This document shows positions 49,309-57,164 of a stretch of DNA of 64,000 bases, in pieces. The translations under genes and the position numbers were made by a program. The notes under the pieces were generated by a model. That model saw nothing but the letters and a program-made list of their open reading frames with translations. It did not search any database and was not told the DNA's origin. Every line of letters begins with the position of its first letter. Positions within the stretch are counted from its first letter, which is position 1. The stretch is taken from the NCBI RefSeq assembly GCF_005491205.1, contig NZ_CP028035.1, positions 2,728,001-2,792,000 on the forward strand. The letters are read 5' to 3'. This DNA comes from Nissabacter sp. SGAir0207. Its GTDB lineage: Bacteria; Pseudomonadota; Gammaproteobacteria; Enterobacterales; Enterobacteriaceae.

Positions 49309-49471
49309 AACTGACTCCTGAGGATTCACTACGCTTTCGCCGATGGCGCCCATACCCTGCCGTGCGCAGATGACGCAGTGATGGTGAATACGTTACTCTT
49401 TGATAAATGCAGGCGACGTGCCAGGGTAGTTTCGCTCGTCCCTGTTCTTTCACTCTACTGGTAGGTTTACT

Positions 49472-49855
49472 ATGTTTGCTACGCTTTTGGCAGTTTTTAT
49501 TGGCGGTGGGTTGGGCAGTGTTACCCGTTGGTATGTCAGCCTGAAATTGAATCCTCTCTCTGCCGTGCTGCCCTTTGGCACCCTTACCGTCAACCTGGTG
49601 GGCGCGTTCATTATTGGGTTGGGCATCGCGACGCTGATGCGCATGACGCAGTGTGATCCTGTCTGGAAGATGCTGATCACCACCGGTTTTTGCGGGGGCC
49701 TGACGACCTTCTCCACCTTTTCGCTGGAAGTGGTTTACCAACTGCAAGAGGGGCGGCTGGCAGCGGCAGCGCTGAATGTGCTGCTTAATCTGGCCGGATC
49801 GCTTTTGATGACCGCGCTGGCCTTTATGCTGGTCAATGCCTACAGCGGCCGGTAG
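49472..49855 (+). CDS. crcB: Fluoride exporter CrcB (Fluc)
   Basis: Dual-topology fluoride channel of 127 residues, E. coli 127. Four membrane helices; family motifs [13 protein letters not shown] (about 11), [14 protein letters not shown] (about 36) and [15 protein letters not shown] (about 72) line the pore. No fluoride riboswitch could be drawn upstream. Divergent from ybeM. Confidence 0.95.
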   Translation: MFATLLAVFIGGGLGSVTRWYVSLKLNPLSAVLPFGTLTVNLVGAFIIGLGIATLMRMTQCDPVWKMLITTGFCGGLTTFSTFSLEVVYQLQEGRLAAAALNVLLNLAGSLLMTALAFMLVNAYSGR

Positions 49856-49891
49856 GCACTTAATCTTTTCTTCATGTTGGCGAGTGATAAT

Positions 49892-49911
49892 CACACAGCC
49901 CTGTCTGTGTG
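49892..49911 (+). promoter_or_regulatory. Hairpin abutting the ribosome site of the 31-codon gene
   Basis: CACACAG-CCCTGT-CTGTGTG forms a perfect 7-bp stem whose last G is the first base of the GGAG ribosome site. It could limit translation of the small gene. Confidence 0.45.
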
Positions 49912-49921
49912 GAGATGCATT

Positions 49922-50017
49922 ATGTTCGCCCTGCCGAAAACGCCTGTTGAGTGCCTTGCCGTTACTTTCTGTCTGGTGACGGTCATCAGCTTCCTTTATC
50001 AATACTTCTCGCTCTAA
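49922..50017 (+). CDS. Putative single-helix small membrane protein, 31 residues
   Basis: Encodes MFALPKTPVECLAV followed by TFCLVTVISFLYQYFSL, that is, a short polar start and one predicted membrane helix. GGAG is spaced seven bases from the ATG, and a strong terminator starts nine bases after the stop, so the unit looks like a real gene. I do not recognise the family. It lies 66 bases after crcB on the same strand and may be co-transcribed with it. E. coli has no known gene at this place. A chance open frame is possible given its length. Confidence 0.55.
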   Translation: MFALPKTPVECLAVTFCLVTVISFLYQYFSL

Positions 50018-50025
50018 GCCCCCCG

Positions 50026-50049
50026 CCGGGCGGCTTCGCCCGGTATTTT
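50026..50049 (+). terminator. Rho-independent terminator after the small membrane-protein gene
   Basis: CCGGGCG / CGCCCGG stem with a GCTT loop, then TATTTT. Confidence 0.8.
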
Positions 50050-50124
50050 CCCTGCCTCAACCGCGTCCTAACCGACACGAATTTAATATTTCCCTGCGTT
50101 ATTGAATGTCATACAATTCGCTGT

Positions 50125-50136
50125 GAACGTTCGTTC
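50125..50136. promoter_or_regulatory. Candidate TetR-family operator
   Basis: GAACGTTCGTTC, containing the palindrome GAACGTTC, about 50-75 bases before the TetR gene; spacing and sequence type fit autoregulation. Confidence 0.45.
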
Positions 50137-50200
50137 TCATTTGCCTGCCTACACTGTACTGGCATGAGAGTACCCTGCCATGCTGACTTTGGAACATGCA

Positions 50201-50803
50201 ATGAATCAGCCGCTCAATAAAGAAGAGCGCGCCCGCCTGCGGCGCGACCAGATCATTACCGCGGCGCGGATCTGCTTCCGCAACCACGGTTTCCACGGTG
50301 CCGGCATGGCGGAGATCGCCCAGATGTCCTCCCTGAGCGTCGGCCAGATTTACCGCTATTTCACCAATAAAGACGCCATCATCGAAGAGATTGTGCGACG
50401 CATCGTGGAGAAGAAAGTCAGCCGGATGCAGCTCAAACAGGGCGCGATGAGTGAAATGGCCCACAGATTGTCACATCGGATATTGATGGGTGAACAGGAT
50501 GAGGGAGAGATCGACCGCGCGTTGATGCTGGAGGTGGCCGCAGAAGCTACCCGTAACCCCACTGTTGCCCGAATTTTGCGTGAGGCAGACGATCGGCTAT
50601 CCAGCCAGTCAATGGAACTGCTGATGGCTACCTACCCGCACCTGAGCAAAGAGCAGTTGGCGGCGCGTGCCGAATTCATCGCCGTGATGTGTGAAGGCAC
50701 GGCCTTTCGGGTACGCAATAACCAAAAGGCTGACCCCGATCTGCTCAATACCCTCTACTTCTCCATTTTCTCAACCATTTTACCTGCGTCGGATAAACCA
50801 TGA
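50201..50803 (+). CDS. TetR/AcrR-family transcriptional repressor
   Basis: 200-residue regulator. The helix-turn-helix (RRDQIITAARICFRNHGFHG, then SSLSVGQIYRYFTNKDAI, about residues 14-60) is typical TetR; the ligand-binding half is unassigned. Two starts are possible: the ATG used here (MNQPLNKEERARLRR, GGAA upstream) or an ATG at 50180 adding seven residues. Its stop overlaps the ATG of the Bcr/CflA transporter, so it probably controls that pump. The pair occupies the place of pagP in E. coli. Confidence 0.85.
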   Translation: MNQPLNKEERARLRRDQIITAARICFRNHGFHGAGMAEIAQMSSLSVGQIYRYFTNKDAIIEEIVRRIVEKKVSRMQLKQGAMSEMAHRLSHRILMGEQDEGEIDRALMLEVAAEATRNPTVARILREADDRLSSQSMELLMATYPHLSKEQLAARAEFIAVMCEGTAFRVRNNQKADPDLLNTLYFSIFSTILPASDKP

Positions 50804-51999
50804 ATCCACAACTTGCCCGCCAGCGCCTCGGATATGCGCTGGCGTTGGGGGCGCTGGCCGCCCTTGGCCCCCTGTGTACCGATCTCTACTTGCCGGCCCT
50901 GCCGCAGCTCTCCACCGAATTGGGCAGCACTACCGCTCAGGCGCAGCTCAGCCTGACCGCCGGGCTGTTTGGACTCGGGCTGGGGCAGCTGATTTTCGGG
51001 CCGCTCAGCGATAATTTGGGCCGGATGCGCCCGCTGCTGCTCTCCCTGCTGTTGCTGCTGGCCGCCTCGGTCTGGTGCTCGCTGGCAACGGACATCCACC
51101 AGCTGATTGCCGCCCGTCTCCTACAGGGATTGGCCGGTGCCGGCGGTGCCGTACTGTCGCGCGCCATTGCCCGCGATCTCTATTCAGGGCATGACCTGAC
51201 CCGCTTTTTTGCCCTGCTGATGTTGGTGAATGGCCTGGCCCCCATTCTTGCGCCAGTGTTGGGCGGGGCCTTGATGGGCATCATGAATTGGCGGGGCATT
51301 TTTGTGGTGCTGGCCGCGATTGCCGCACTGCTGATAGCCCTCTCCCGCTGGCGGCTGCATGAAACCCTGCCCACCGAGCGCCGGGCGCATGGCGGCGTCG
51401 GGGCATTGCTCAGTAACCTGGGTAGGCTGTTGCGCCAGCGTCAATTTATGGGGTTATGCCTGACTCAAGGCTTCGTGACCGCGGGCATGTTTGCCTATAT
51501 CGGTGCCTCACCCTTTGTCTTGCAGGAGATCTACCACCTCTCGCCCCAGATGTTTAGCCTCTGTTTTGCTTTGAACGGCATTGGTTTGGTAATTGCCGCC
51601 CAAATTTCGACTCGCCTGAGTTTGGTATGGGGCGAGCTGAAAGTAGTGAAGCTAGGGTTGACGATTGCCGCGCTCGCGTCGCTACTGCTGGTGGTGGCCG
51701 GTGCCATGCAGGCCCCGCTCGTGATGCTGCTAATACCGCTGTTCTTCTCGGTGCTGACCATTGGAGTCGTCGGGCCAAATGCTTCCTCACTGGCCATGCA
51801 GTCGCAGGCCAACAGTGCGGGCAGCGCCTCGGCGCTGATTGGGATGACCATGTTTACCTTGGGTGCCATCAGCGTGCCGTTGACTGGCCTGAAGGGGACA
51901 TCAACGCTCTCGATGGCCTGTACCATTTTGGGGTGTTACCTGCTGGCCATCCTCTGCTTTACCCTGCTGGTACGCCGACCCGCACGCCGCGGGCAGTGA
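50800..51999 (+). CDS. Bcr/CflA-family drug efflux MFS transporter
   Basis: Inner-membrane proton-driven exporter of 399 residues with about 12 helices (DHA1 type). Motif A is GPLSDNLGRMRPLLL (about 68), and FTDLYLPALPQLS-like CTDLYLPALPQLS near residue 27 is typical of the Bcr/CflA group; motif C-like GLAPILAPVLGG is near 148. Substrates cannot be inferred. Four-base overlap with the TetR gene; followed by a strong terminator. It resembles Bcr but the context differs from E. coli bcr. Confidence 0.88.
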   Translation: MNPQLARQRLGYALALGALAALGPLCTDLYLPALPQLSTELGSTTAQAQLSLTAGLFGLGLGQLIFGPLSDNLGRMRPLLLSLLLLLAASVWCSLATDIHQLIAARLLQGLAGAGGAVLSRAIARDLYSGHDLTRFFALLMLVNGLAPILAPVLGGALMGIMNWRGIFVVLAAIAALLIALSRWRLHETLPTERRAHGGVGALLSNLGRLLRQRQFMGLCLTQGFVTAGMFAYIGASPFVLQEIYHLSPQMFSLCFALNGIGLVIAAQISTRLSLVWGELKVVKLGLTIAALASLLLVVAGAMQAPLVMLLIPLFFSVLTIGVVGPNASSLAMQSQANSAGSASALIGMTMFTLGAISVPLTGLKGTSTLSMACTILGCYLLAILCFTLLVRRPARRGQ

Positions 52000-52010
52000 T
52001 CTCAGGACAT

Positions 52011-52038
52011 AAAAAAACCCGCCGTGGCGGGTTTTTTA
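52011..52038. terminator. Bidirectional terminator between the MFS gene and cspE
   Basis: AAAAAACCCGCC-GT-GGCGGGTTTTTT, A- and T-runs on both sides, between convergent genes. Confidence 0.9.
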
Positions 52039-52053
52039 TAGAATGGGGGGCAA

Positions 52054-52263
52054 TTAGATCGCAACAACGTTAGCAGCTGAAGGACCTTTGGCACCGTTAG
52101 TGATTTCGAACTCTACACGCTGACCTTCAGCGAGGGTTTTGAAACCATTGCCAGAAATAGCAGAGAAGTGCACGAATACATCTTTGCTGCCATCTTCAGG
52201 GGTAATGAAACCAAAGCCTTTGGACTCATTGAACCACTTAACGTTACCTTTAATCTTAGACAT
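52054..52263 (-). CDS. cspE: Cold-shock-family RNA-binding protein CspE
   Basis: RNA chaperone and antiterminator of 69 residues. It starts [20 protein letters not shown], the CspE form (CspC has MAKIKGQ), with RNP1 KGFGFITP and RNP2 [13 protein letters not shown] precedes the chosen ATG; ten more in-frame codons upstream are not family-like. In E. coli it is next to crcB and pagP. Confidence 0.95.
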   Translation of the reverse strand: MSKIKGNVKWFNESKGFGFITPEDGSKDVFVHFSAISGNGFKTLAEGQRVEFEITNGAKGPSAANVVAI

Positions 52264-53026
52264 CAAACTTACCTTTACGTGAATGAACGACACAAAACGT
52301 GTGTCGGGTAACAGTACAGCAACTAGCAGGAGTTTTGTCCAGCGTCAGGTATCGATAAAGCGATAAATGTCGCAAAATTTTTGATCCACCGCAGTTAAGA
52401 GTATAAAAGCGGTGTTTGCCTATGGACTCTTTTGACGTTGCTGATATATAGACGATTTTCTGCCATCAGGCTTTCTATAGCGCTCCCAACCTTCACCGAT
52501 ATTTTATAATACATTGTTTTTTAATATAAATATTTTATGAGGCAGGACTACGTTGTTGCGGCATTAAAAGTCCCTGACGATCATAGGCCTGTTAGCATCT
52601 GTGGCCTCTACGCCAGCCATCTCTTTTTTTAACTTTCTGATAGATTTTCTTAATCGAATAATCACATTATTTTAATTGACCAATCGTTGCCGGGTTTCTT
52701 GCCCTAATAGAAAAGCCATTTTTACAATAAACCCCTCCCAAGGTACGCTTAGTGCCAGCTGGCTCCTTCGCAAGCACTAGCGGCGCAAGCAATGTCACTT
52801 TTAAAATTTAATAAAATCAAATAACTATAGAAATTTCTTGATCGGGTTAACAAAACTACTGGTTGTTAAACCACTATTATTTATGGATAGGACTTTTCCT
52901 AGAAGAAAATACACTCTTTTATATGATTTTTTAGAATGCATTATCAGTTTGTATAGTTTATATTCACGCTCCGTTAGGCACTTTCATACGATTATTCCTA
53001 ATTTTTACTGGCGAGAACTGAGCACC
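52264..53026. other. AT-rich gene-poor region upstream of cspE
   Basis: About 760 bases between divergent cspE and the YmiA-like gene. The left part is the cspE leader and promoter. The rest is AT-rich with no convincing gene: an open frame from 52838 runs in phase into the YmiA-like gene, but its 63 extra codons are low in G and unlike a protein. No repeat, tRNA or IS end seen. Confidence 0.55.
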
Positions 53027-53179
53027 ATGAACAATCATCAACACGTTATCAAGCAGCAGCAACAGCAACCTGTTTTTAACATTGATTCGATCAGCCGCCC
53101 GGTGGCATGGAAATTGATCCTTGGCGGGTGCGCAGCCTTCTGGGTAGTGCTGATTGCCCTGGCGTGCCAGATCTTCTAA
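53027..53179 (+). CDS. YmiA-like small membrane protein
   Basis: 50 residues: a Gln-rich N-terminus (MNNHQHVIKQQQQQ), then PVAWKLILGGCAAFWVVLIA forming one predicted membrane helix and a short CQIF end. The pattern of Ala-Trp before a helix with ALFWVV-like AAFWVV recalls E. coli YmiA (AWLAVFLGSALFWVVVALL), so I place it in that family with moderate confidence. Function unknown. No strong ribosome site before the ATG. Neighbours do not suggest a role. Confidence 0.5.
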   Translation: MNNHQHVIKQQQQQPVFNIDSISRPVAWKLILGGCAAFWVVLIALACQIF

Positions 53180-53584
53180 TCCGTCCGCTGTGTGCTTTTA
53201 CAGGCCGCTCCTGATTTTTAGCCTGTCCCTGGGTGCGCTTGCCCCGATAAGGGAAAATAAAAAACAACCTGCTTTGCTGTCCCTGGCCTTTGGATCTCAT
53301 GTTCATCCACGCCACCCCACAGCCCGATGCAGTTTATAGGAGCCTCATGCTGGGTTTTGTGTTTTCCCCAGTAGCCTTCCCTCTCCTCCTGACATCACTG
53401 TTAAACTCCAGAAACCTGTTGAATCAATGCGTTATCGTCGAATTTGTCAGCTTTTGGCCCAGATGTGTCTCAATATTCAGTTTTGCGTTAGCAGGGAAAA
53501 TGTTGCGTAAAGCGTCTTGAGCGCCACGCTGAGAAAGCGTTTGATAGCGGCACCGGGCGATATTGCACGGTTCTGGAGGGAATA
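53180..53584. other. Intergenic region before the secreted-protein gene
   Basis: 405 bases. A 76-codon open frame at 53290-53520 has no ribosome site and a composition unlike a protein; I see no other gene, RNA or repeat here. Confidence 0.5.
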
Positions 53585-53899
53585 ATGAAAAATATTTTAG
53601 CAACGGCCAGCCTACTGGCACTGGCGCTTTCTGCATCCAGCCTCTCTGCCTTTGCCGCCCCGGCGGACAATGCGCATGGCAACCCGCCGACGGCTTTTGA
53701 CGGCAAGGGGCCACATGGCGGTTTCCCTGGCAACCCACCGCCACCCATGATCCCGCTGTATCAGGCATCCATGCAGACTGACAACCCAACCGAGGGGCTG
53801 AACAAACTGCTCTCTGCCATGCCGCAAAAAAGCGGTGGTCACTATGAAGTTCGTCTTTCAGTGGTAGAACTTCCCCCGATACCCGCACCCGCCAAATAA
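53585..53899 (+). CDS. Putative secreted Gly/Pro-rich protein of unknown function
   Basis: 104-residue precursor. The signal peptide is clear (MKNILATASLLALALSASSL, cut after AFA), followed by an 80-residue mature part: a Gly/Pro/His-rich stretch (NPPTAFDGKGPHGGFPGNPP) and a more ordered C-terminus (NPTEGLNKLLSAM, HYEVRLSVVELPPI). No Cys in the mature part. GGAGGG lies five bases before the ATG, and a terminator follows ten bases after the stop, so it is a monocistronic gene. I do not recognise the family. Confidence 0.7.
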   Translation: MKNILATASLLALALSASSLSAFAAPADNAHGNPPTAFDGKGPHGGFPGNPPPPMIPLYQASMQTDNPTEGLNKLLSAMPQKSGGHYEVRLSVVELPPIPAPAK

Positions 53900-53908
53900 T
53901 TTTTCGGC

Positions 53909-53934
53909 AAGCCCCATGAGTATGGGGCTTTCGC
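53909..53934. terminator. Terminator between the secreted-protein gene and gatR
   Basis: AAGCCCCAT / ATGGGGCTT stem with a GAGT loop between convergent genes; short T-run. Confidence 0.75.
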
Positions 53935-53941
53935 CTAATCC

Positions 53942-54718
53942 TCAGACGATGGTTAACTCAATATCACACTGTGCGAGCGTCTGACGGTCGTCAGCACTGA
54001 TCCCCTCATCCGTAATGATGCCGTTGATCTTCGCCAGCGGCAGTACTTGATTGAATCCCCGTCGCCCAAATTTCGACGCATCCGTGACCACAATGACCCG
54101 CTCCGCCGCTTCTGCCATGACGCCACTGATGGAGTAACCCTCATTAAAGGTGGTGATGCCATTGTGCATATCGAAGCCATCCGCCCCCACAAACATCAGG
54201 TTGGCCGAGATGCCTTGCAGGGCATTTTCCGCCAATGCCCCATGCAGGGATCGCGTCTTATGGCGCAGGGTGCCGCCACAGACCACTAGCGTGATTTCCC
54301 GGTTATCTGACAACATAAAGGCCGCCGGCAGGTTATTGGTGATGATGGTGATGTCGCGGTGACTTGCCAGCTCCTCGGCAATCAGCATGGTCGTGCTGCC
54401 GCTATCCAGAATGAGGGTATCACCCGGCTGCACCATAGCCGCCGCAGCCTGGGCAATGCGTTTCTTGGGATCCTTGGCCAGCCTATAGCGATCCTCCAGA
54501 ACCACTTCCTGAATCTCCGCCTCACTCTGTTGCCCAGCTGGCGGCCGGGCTGCCCCGCCGTGGAAACGCATCACCTGCCCCTTCTCCTCCAACAGGCGAA
54601 GATCCGCGCGGATCGTCACCTCGGAGACATCGAAAGCAGAAGAAAGATCGGTCACCAACACGCTCTCTTGTTGATTGACCAGCTCGATAATTCTGTTACG
54701 CCTTTCATAAGAGTTCAT
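53942..54718 (-). CDS. gatR: DeoR-family repressor of galactitol genes
   Basis: 258-residue DeoR-type regulator. The N-terminal helix-turn-helix (MNSYERRNRIIELVNQQESV, then SEVTIRADLRLLEEKGQVMR, to about residue 52) strongly resembles E. coli GatR (MNSFERRNKIIQLVNEQ). The phospho-sugar domain carries DTLILDSGSTTMLIAEEL and VGADGFDMHNGITTFNE. Here it is intact (K-12 gatR is disrupted by an IS) and divergent from the gat operon, not at its end. It presumably binds the TTTCGAAA repeats in the gap. Confidence 0.92.
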   Translation of the reverse strand: MNSYERRNRIIELVNQQESVLVTDLSSAFDVSEVTIRADLRLLEEKGQVMRFHGGAARPPAGQQSEAEIQEVVLEDRYRLAKDPKKRIAQAAAAMVQPGDTLILDSGSTTMLIAEELASHRDITIITNNLPAAFMLSDNREITLVVCGGTLRHKTRSLHGALAENALQGISANLMFVGADGFDMHNGITTFNEGYSISGVMAEAAERVIVVTDASKFGRRGFNQVLPLAKINGIITDEGISADDRQTLAQCDIELTIV

Positions 54719-54955
54719 AAATATGGGTCCATCTCACTGTATTCCTGACAGTGTAAACAATCGGCATACGAAAGGGGAGGGAAATCTTATCCCCCCTGAA
54801 TGGCCGACCGCAGAGGCATTTCCGCTTCAAGAAACTTATTAGAAAAAACCTGACCTCTTTGCATAAAAACCAATAATAACATTGGATTATGTTTTTCACT
54901 TATTCATTCACCACACTTCTGAAAAGCCCGCCTGAACCCACCATTTTTTTGTGCG

Positions 54956-55000
54956 ACATTTCGAAAGATACCCGCAAATGTGAAAACAAACGAAGAATAT
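54956..55000. repeat. Operator-like repeat, copy 1
   Basis: ACATTTCGAAA (54956-54966) followed 26 bases on by GAAAACAAACGAAGAAT. Same order of elements as copy 2 near gatZ. TTTCGAAA is palindromic and suits DeoR-family binding. Confidence 0.5.
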
Positions 55001-55040
55001 TTACGATCCGGGTCACGAATTGGCGCACCGCACCTTGCTG

Positions 55041-55088
55041 ACATTTCGAAATAAACAGATTGTTATTCGAAAACAAACGGAGATTAAA
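55041..55088. repeat. Operator-like repeat, copy 2
   Basis: ACATTTCGAAA (55041-55051) followed 28 bases on by GAAAACAAACGGAGAT, which includes the gatZ ribosome site. A bound GatR here would block gatZ directly. Confidence 0.5.
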
Positions 55089-55089
55089 A

Positions 55090-56391
55090 ATGAAAGACGT
55101 CATCCTACAACATAAACGTGATGGTCAGGCGGGGATCTGTTCAGTCTGCTCAGCACACCCTTGGGTCATTGAAGCTGCCCTGCGTTTTGATTTGAGCAGT
55201 GGGCAGAAAGTGTTGATTGAAGCCACCTCCAATCAGGTCAACCAATTTGGTGGCTACACCGGTCAGATGCCGGAGGATTTTCGCCAAGGGGTGCTCAGCA
55301 TTGCCGAACGCGTAGGTTTCCCTTCGGAGCGCCTGATTCTGGGCGGCGATCACCTTGGCCCGAACTGTTGGCAACATGAGCCGGCAGAAGTCGCGATGCA
55401 AAAGGCGGAGACCCTGATTGCCGCCTATGTCAGCGCCGGATTCAGCAAAATCCATCTGGATGCCTCCATGTCCTGTGCCGATGATCCCACCCCGCTGCCC
55501 CCTGCGGTGGTGGCCGAGCGGGCGGCGCGACTCTGCCGGGTGGCGGAACGTGTTGCGACACCGGCTCAAAAGCAGCGGCTTACCTATGTCATCGGCACCG
55601 AGGTGCCCGTGCCGGGTGGCGAGGCCAGCGCCATTGAAGAGGTGCATATCACCCGCCCCAGCGATGCCGCCGAAACCCTGCGCCTGCATGAGGTTGCCTT
55701 CCGGCAAGCGGGTCTGGAGGAGGCCATCCCACGGATTATTGCCTTGGTGGTGCAGCCCGGCGTTGAGTTCGATCACTCCCGCGTCATTCCCTACCAGCCG
55801 GAGGCCGCCCAGTCGCTCTCCCGCTTCATTGCCGACACGCCACTGGTTTATGAGGCCCACTCCACGGACTACCAGACGCCACAGGCCTACCGCCAGTTGG
55901 TGCAGGATCACTATGCCATCCTCAAGGTGGGGCCAGCGCTGACCTTCGCCCTGCGTGAGGCGGTGTTTGCCTTGGCGCAGATGGAACAGACGTTGGTGGC
56001 ACCAGAACAGCGCAGCCAGATCCGGGAGGTGATTGATCAGGTGATGCTGGATGAGCCGCACTACTGGAAGAAGTACTACCACCCTACCTTCAGCAAGGCG
56101 TTGGTTGACCTGCACTTCAGCCTGTCAGATCGCATCCGCTACTACTGGTCACATGCCCGCATTCAGGCGGCGCTGGCCCAGCTGATTGGCAACCTTGAAC
56201 AGACGCCGCTGCCGTTGGGCCTGCTCAGCCAATACCTGCCGCACCAATTCCAACGGATTATGGCGGGCACGTTGGAAGCCATGCCGCATACGCTGATCAT
56301 CGACAAAATCCAGGATGTGTTGCGCGCTTACCGTTATGGCTGCTTGCCACAGGCCACCGAATGGGAGGCTGAAGCTGATGCAACCCTGTGA
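55090..56391 (+). CDS. gatZ: Tagatose-1,6-bisphosphate aldolase accessory subunit GatZ
   Basis: Non-catalytic partner that stabilises GatY. 433 residues (E. coli 420), GatZ/KbaZ family: [19 protein letters not shown] near the start, [13 protein letters not shown] near 90, [12 protein letters not shown] near 255, and [11 protein letters not shown] near 320. GGAG precedes the ATG; ten in-frame upstream codons lie in the control region. It is first in this operon, whereas E. coli begins with gatY. Overlaps gatA by 14 bases. Confidence 0.94.
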   Translation: MKDVILQHKRDGQAGICSVCSAHPWVIEAALRFDLSSGQKVLIEATSNQVNQFGGYTGQMPEDFRQGVLSIAERVGFPSERLILGGDHLGPNCWQHEPAEVAMQKAETLIAAYVSAGFSKIHLDASMSCADDPTPLPPAVVAERAARLCRVAERVATPAQKQRLTYVIGTEVPVPGGEASAIEEVHITRPSDAAETLRLHEVAFRQAGLEEAIPRIIALVVQPGVEFDHSRVIPYQPEAAQSLSRFIADTPLVYEAHSTDYQTPQAYRQLVQDHYAILKVGPALTFALREAVFALAQMEQTLVAPEQRSQIREVIDQVMLDEPHYWKKYYHPTFSKALVDLHFSLSDRIRYYWSHARIQAALAQLIGNLEQTPLPLGLLSQYLPHQFQRIMAGTLEAMPHTLIIDKIQDVLRAYRYGCLPQATEWEAEADATL

Positions 56392-56878
56392 TCTCTTCAT
56401 CAAGACCCAGATTGACTTTGCCGACGCGGAAACCGCGCTGCGCCATATCGGCCAGCAGATGCTGGCGCAGGGGGTGGTGAAAGCCAGTTACCCGGAGGCT
56501 TTGCTGGCGCGCGAGGCGGAGTTCCCTACCGGCATCGCTCTGGAGCGCCATGCGGTCGCCATTCCGCACTGTAGCGCCGAACATGCCTGCCGCCCGGCCC
56601 TCTACCTGATCCGCCCGACGGCGCCAGTGCCGTTCCAGCAGGCCGATGATGCCTGTTTGGTGGCTGTCTCGCTGATCATTGCGCTGATTGTCACTGACCC
56701 GCAGCAACAGTTGGTTCTGCTGCGCACGCTGTTCAGCCAGTTACAGGAGCCTGGCTTCCTGGACGCGCTGCTCTCTGTACCCGATGACGAGCTGGGGGCG
56801 TACTTCGCCCGCCATCTGTTCGTCCCCTGCCCTGCCTCTGATCTTCAACAAAAACAACCGCAAGGAGTTGTCCTATGA
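56378..56878 (+). CDS. gatA: Galactitol PTS EIIA component
   Basis: Phosphocarrier of 166 residues (E. coli 150), fructose/mannitol EIIA fold. The phospho-His is in [15 protein letters not shown] (His about 61-66 region). The start overlaps the end of gatZ, with GGGAGG upstream. The C-terminal tail after about residue 150 ([17 protein letters not shown]) is longer than in E. coli. Confidence 0.92.
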   Translation: MQPCDLFIKTQIDFADAETALRHIGQQMLAQGVVKASYPEALLAREAEFPTGIALERHAVAIPHCSAEHACRPALYLIRPTAPVPFQQADDACLVAVSLIIALIVTDPQQQLVLLRTLFSQLQEPGFLDALLSVPDDELGAYFARHLFVPCPASDLQQKQPQGVVL

Positions 56879-57159
56879 AAAGAAAAATCATTGTTGCCTG
56901 TGGGGGCGCCGTGGCGACCTCAACCCTGGCTGCGGAAGAGATAAAAGAGCTGTGCGCCGAACACCATATCCAGCTTGATCTGGTGCAGTGCCGCGTGACG
57001 GAAATCGAAACCTACATGGATGGCGCTGACCTGATCTGCACCACGGCCAGGGTCGATCGCACATTCGGTGACATCCCGGTGGTACATGGTATGCCCTTCG
57101 TTTCTGGCGTCGGCATTGAAGAGCTGAAACAGAAGATACTGGCCCTGTTGGAGGAGTAG
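56875..57159 (+). CDS. gatB: Galactitol PTS EIIB component
   Basis: 94 residues, as in E. coli. The phospho-Cys is Cys9 in [16 protein letters not shown]; the rest is a Rossmann-like EIIB ([20 protein letters not shown]). ATGA overlap with gatA. Confidence 0.95.
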   Translation: MKRKIIVACGGAVATSTLAAEEIKELCAEHHIQLDLVQCRVTEIETYMDGADLICTTARVDRTFGDIPVVHGMPFVSGVGIEELKQKILALLEE

Positions 57160-57164
57160 TCGCC

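Larger units (their letters stand above)
54719..55089. other. gatR-gatZ divergent control region
   Basis: 371 AT-rich bases with no gene. It contains two copies of a composite motif (listed next) about 85 bases apart, the second running into the gatZ ribosome site. No certain promoter hexamers. Confidence 0.6.

Noticed and set aside
49321..49471. Possible fluoride riboswitch upstream of crcB
   Set aside because: GATGGCG and AGATGACGC resemble parts of the motif, but the P1 stem and full pseudoknot cannot be drawn, and most of the stretch is the divergent ybeM leader.
52838..53026. In-frame upstream extension of the YmiA-like gene
   Set aside because: AT-rich low-quality sequence; the 50-residue form fits the small-protein family.
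53290..53520. 76-codon open frame before the secreted-protein gene
   Set aside because: No ribosome site and a composition unlike a real protein; overlaps what should be the promoter of the next gene.
54705..55103. Two minus-strand open frames in the gatR-gatZ gap
   Set aside because: Low-complexity AT-rich frames without ribosome sites, overlapping operator-like repeats.
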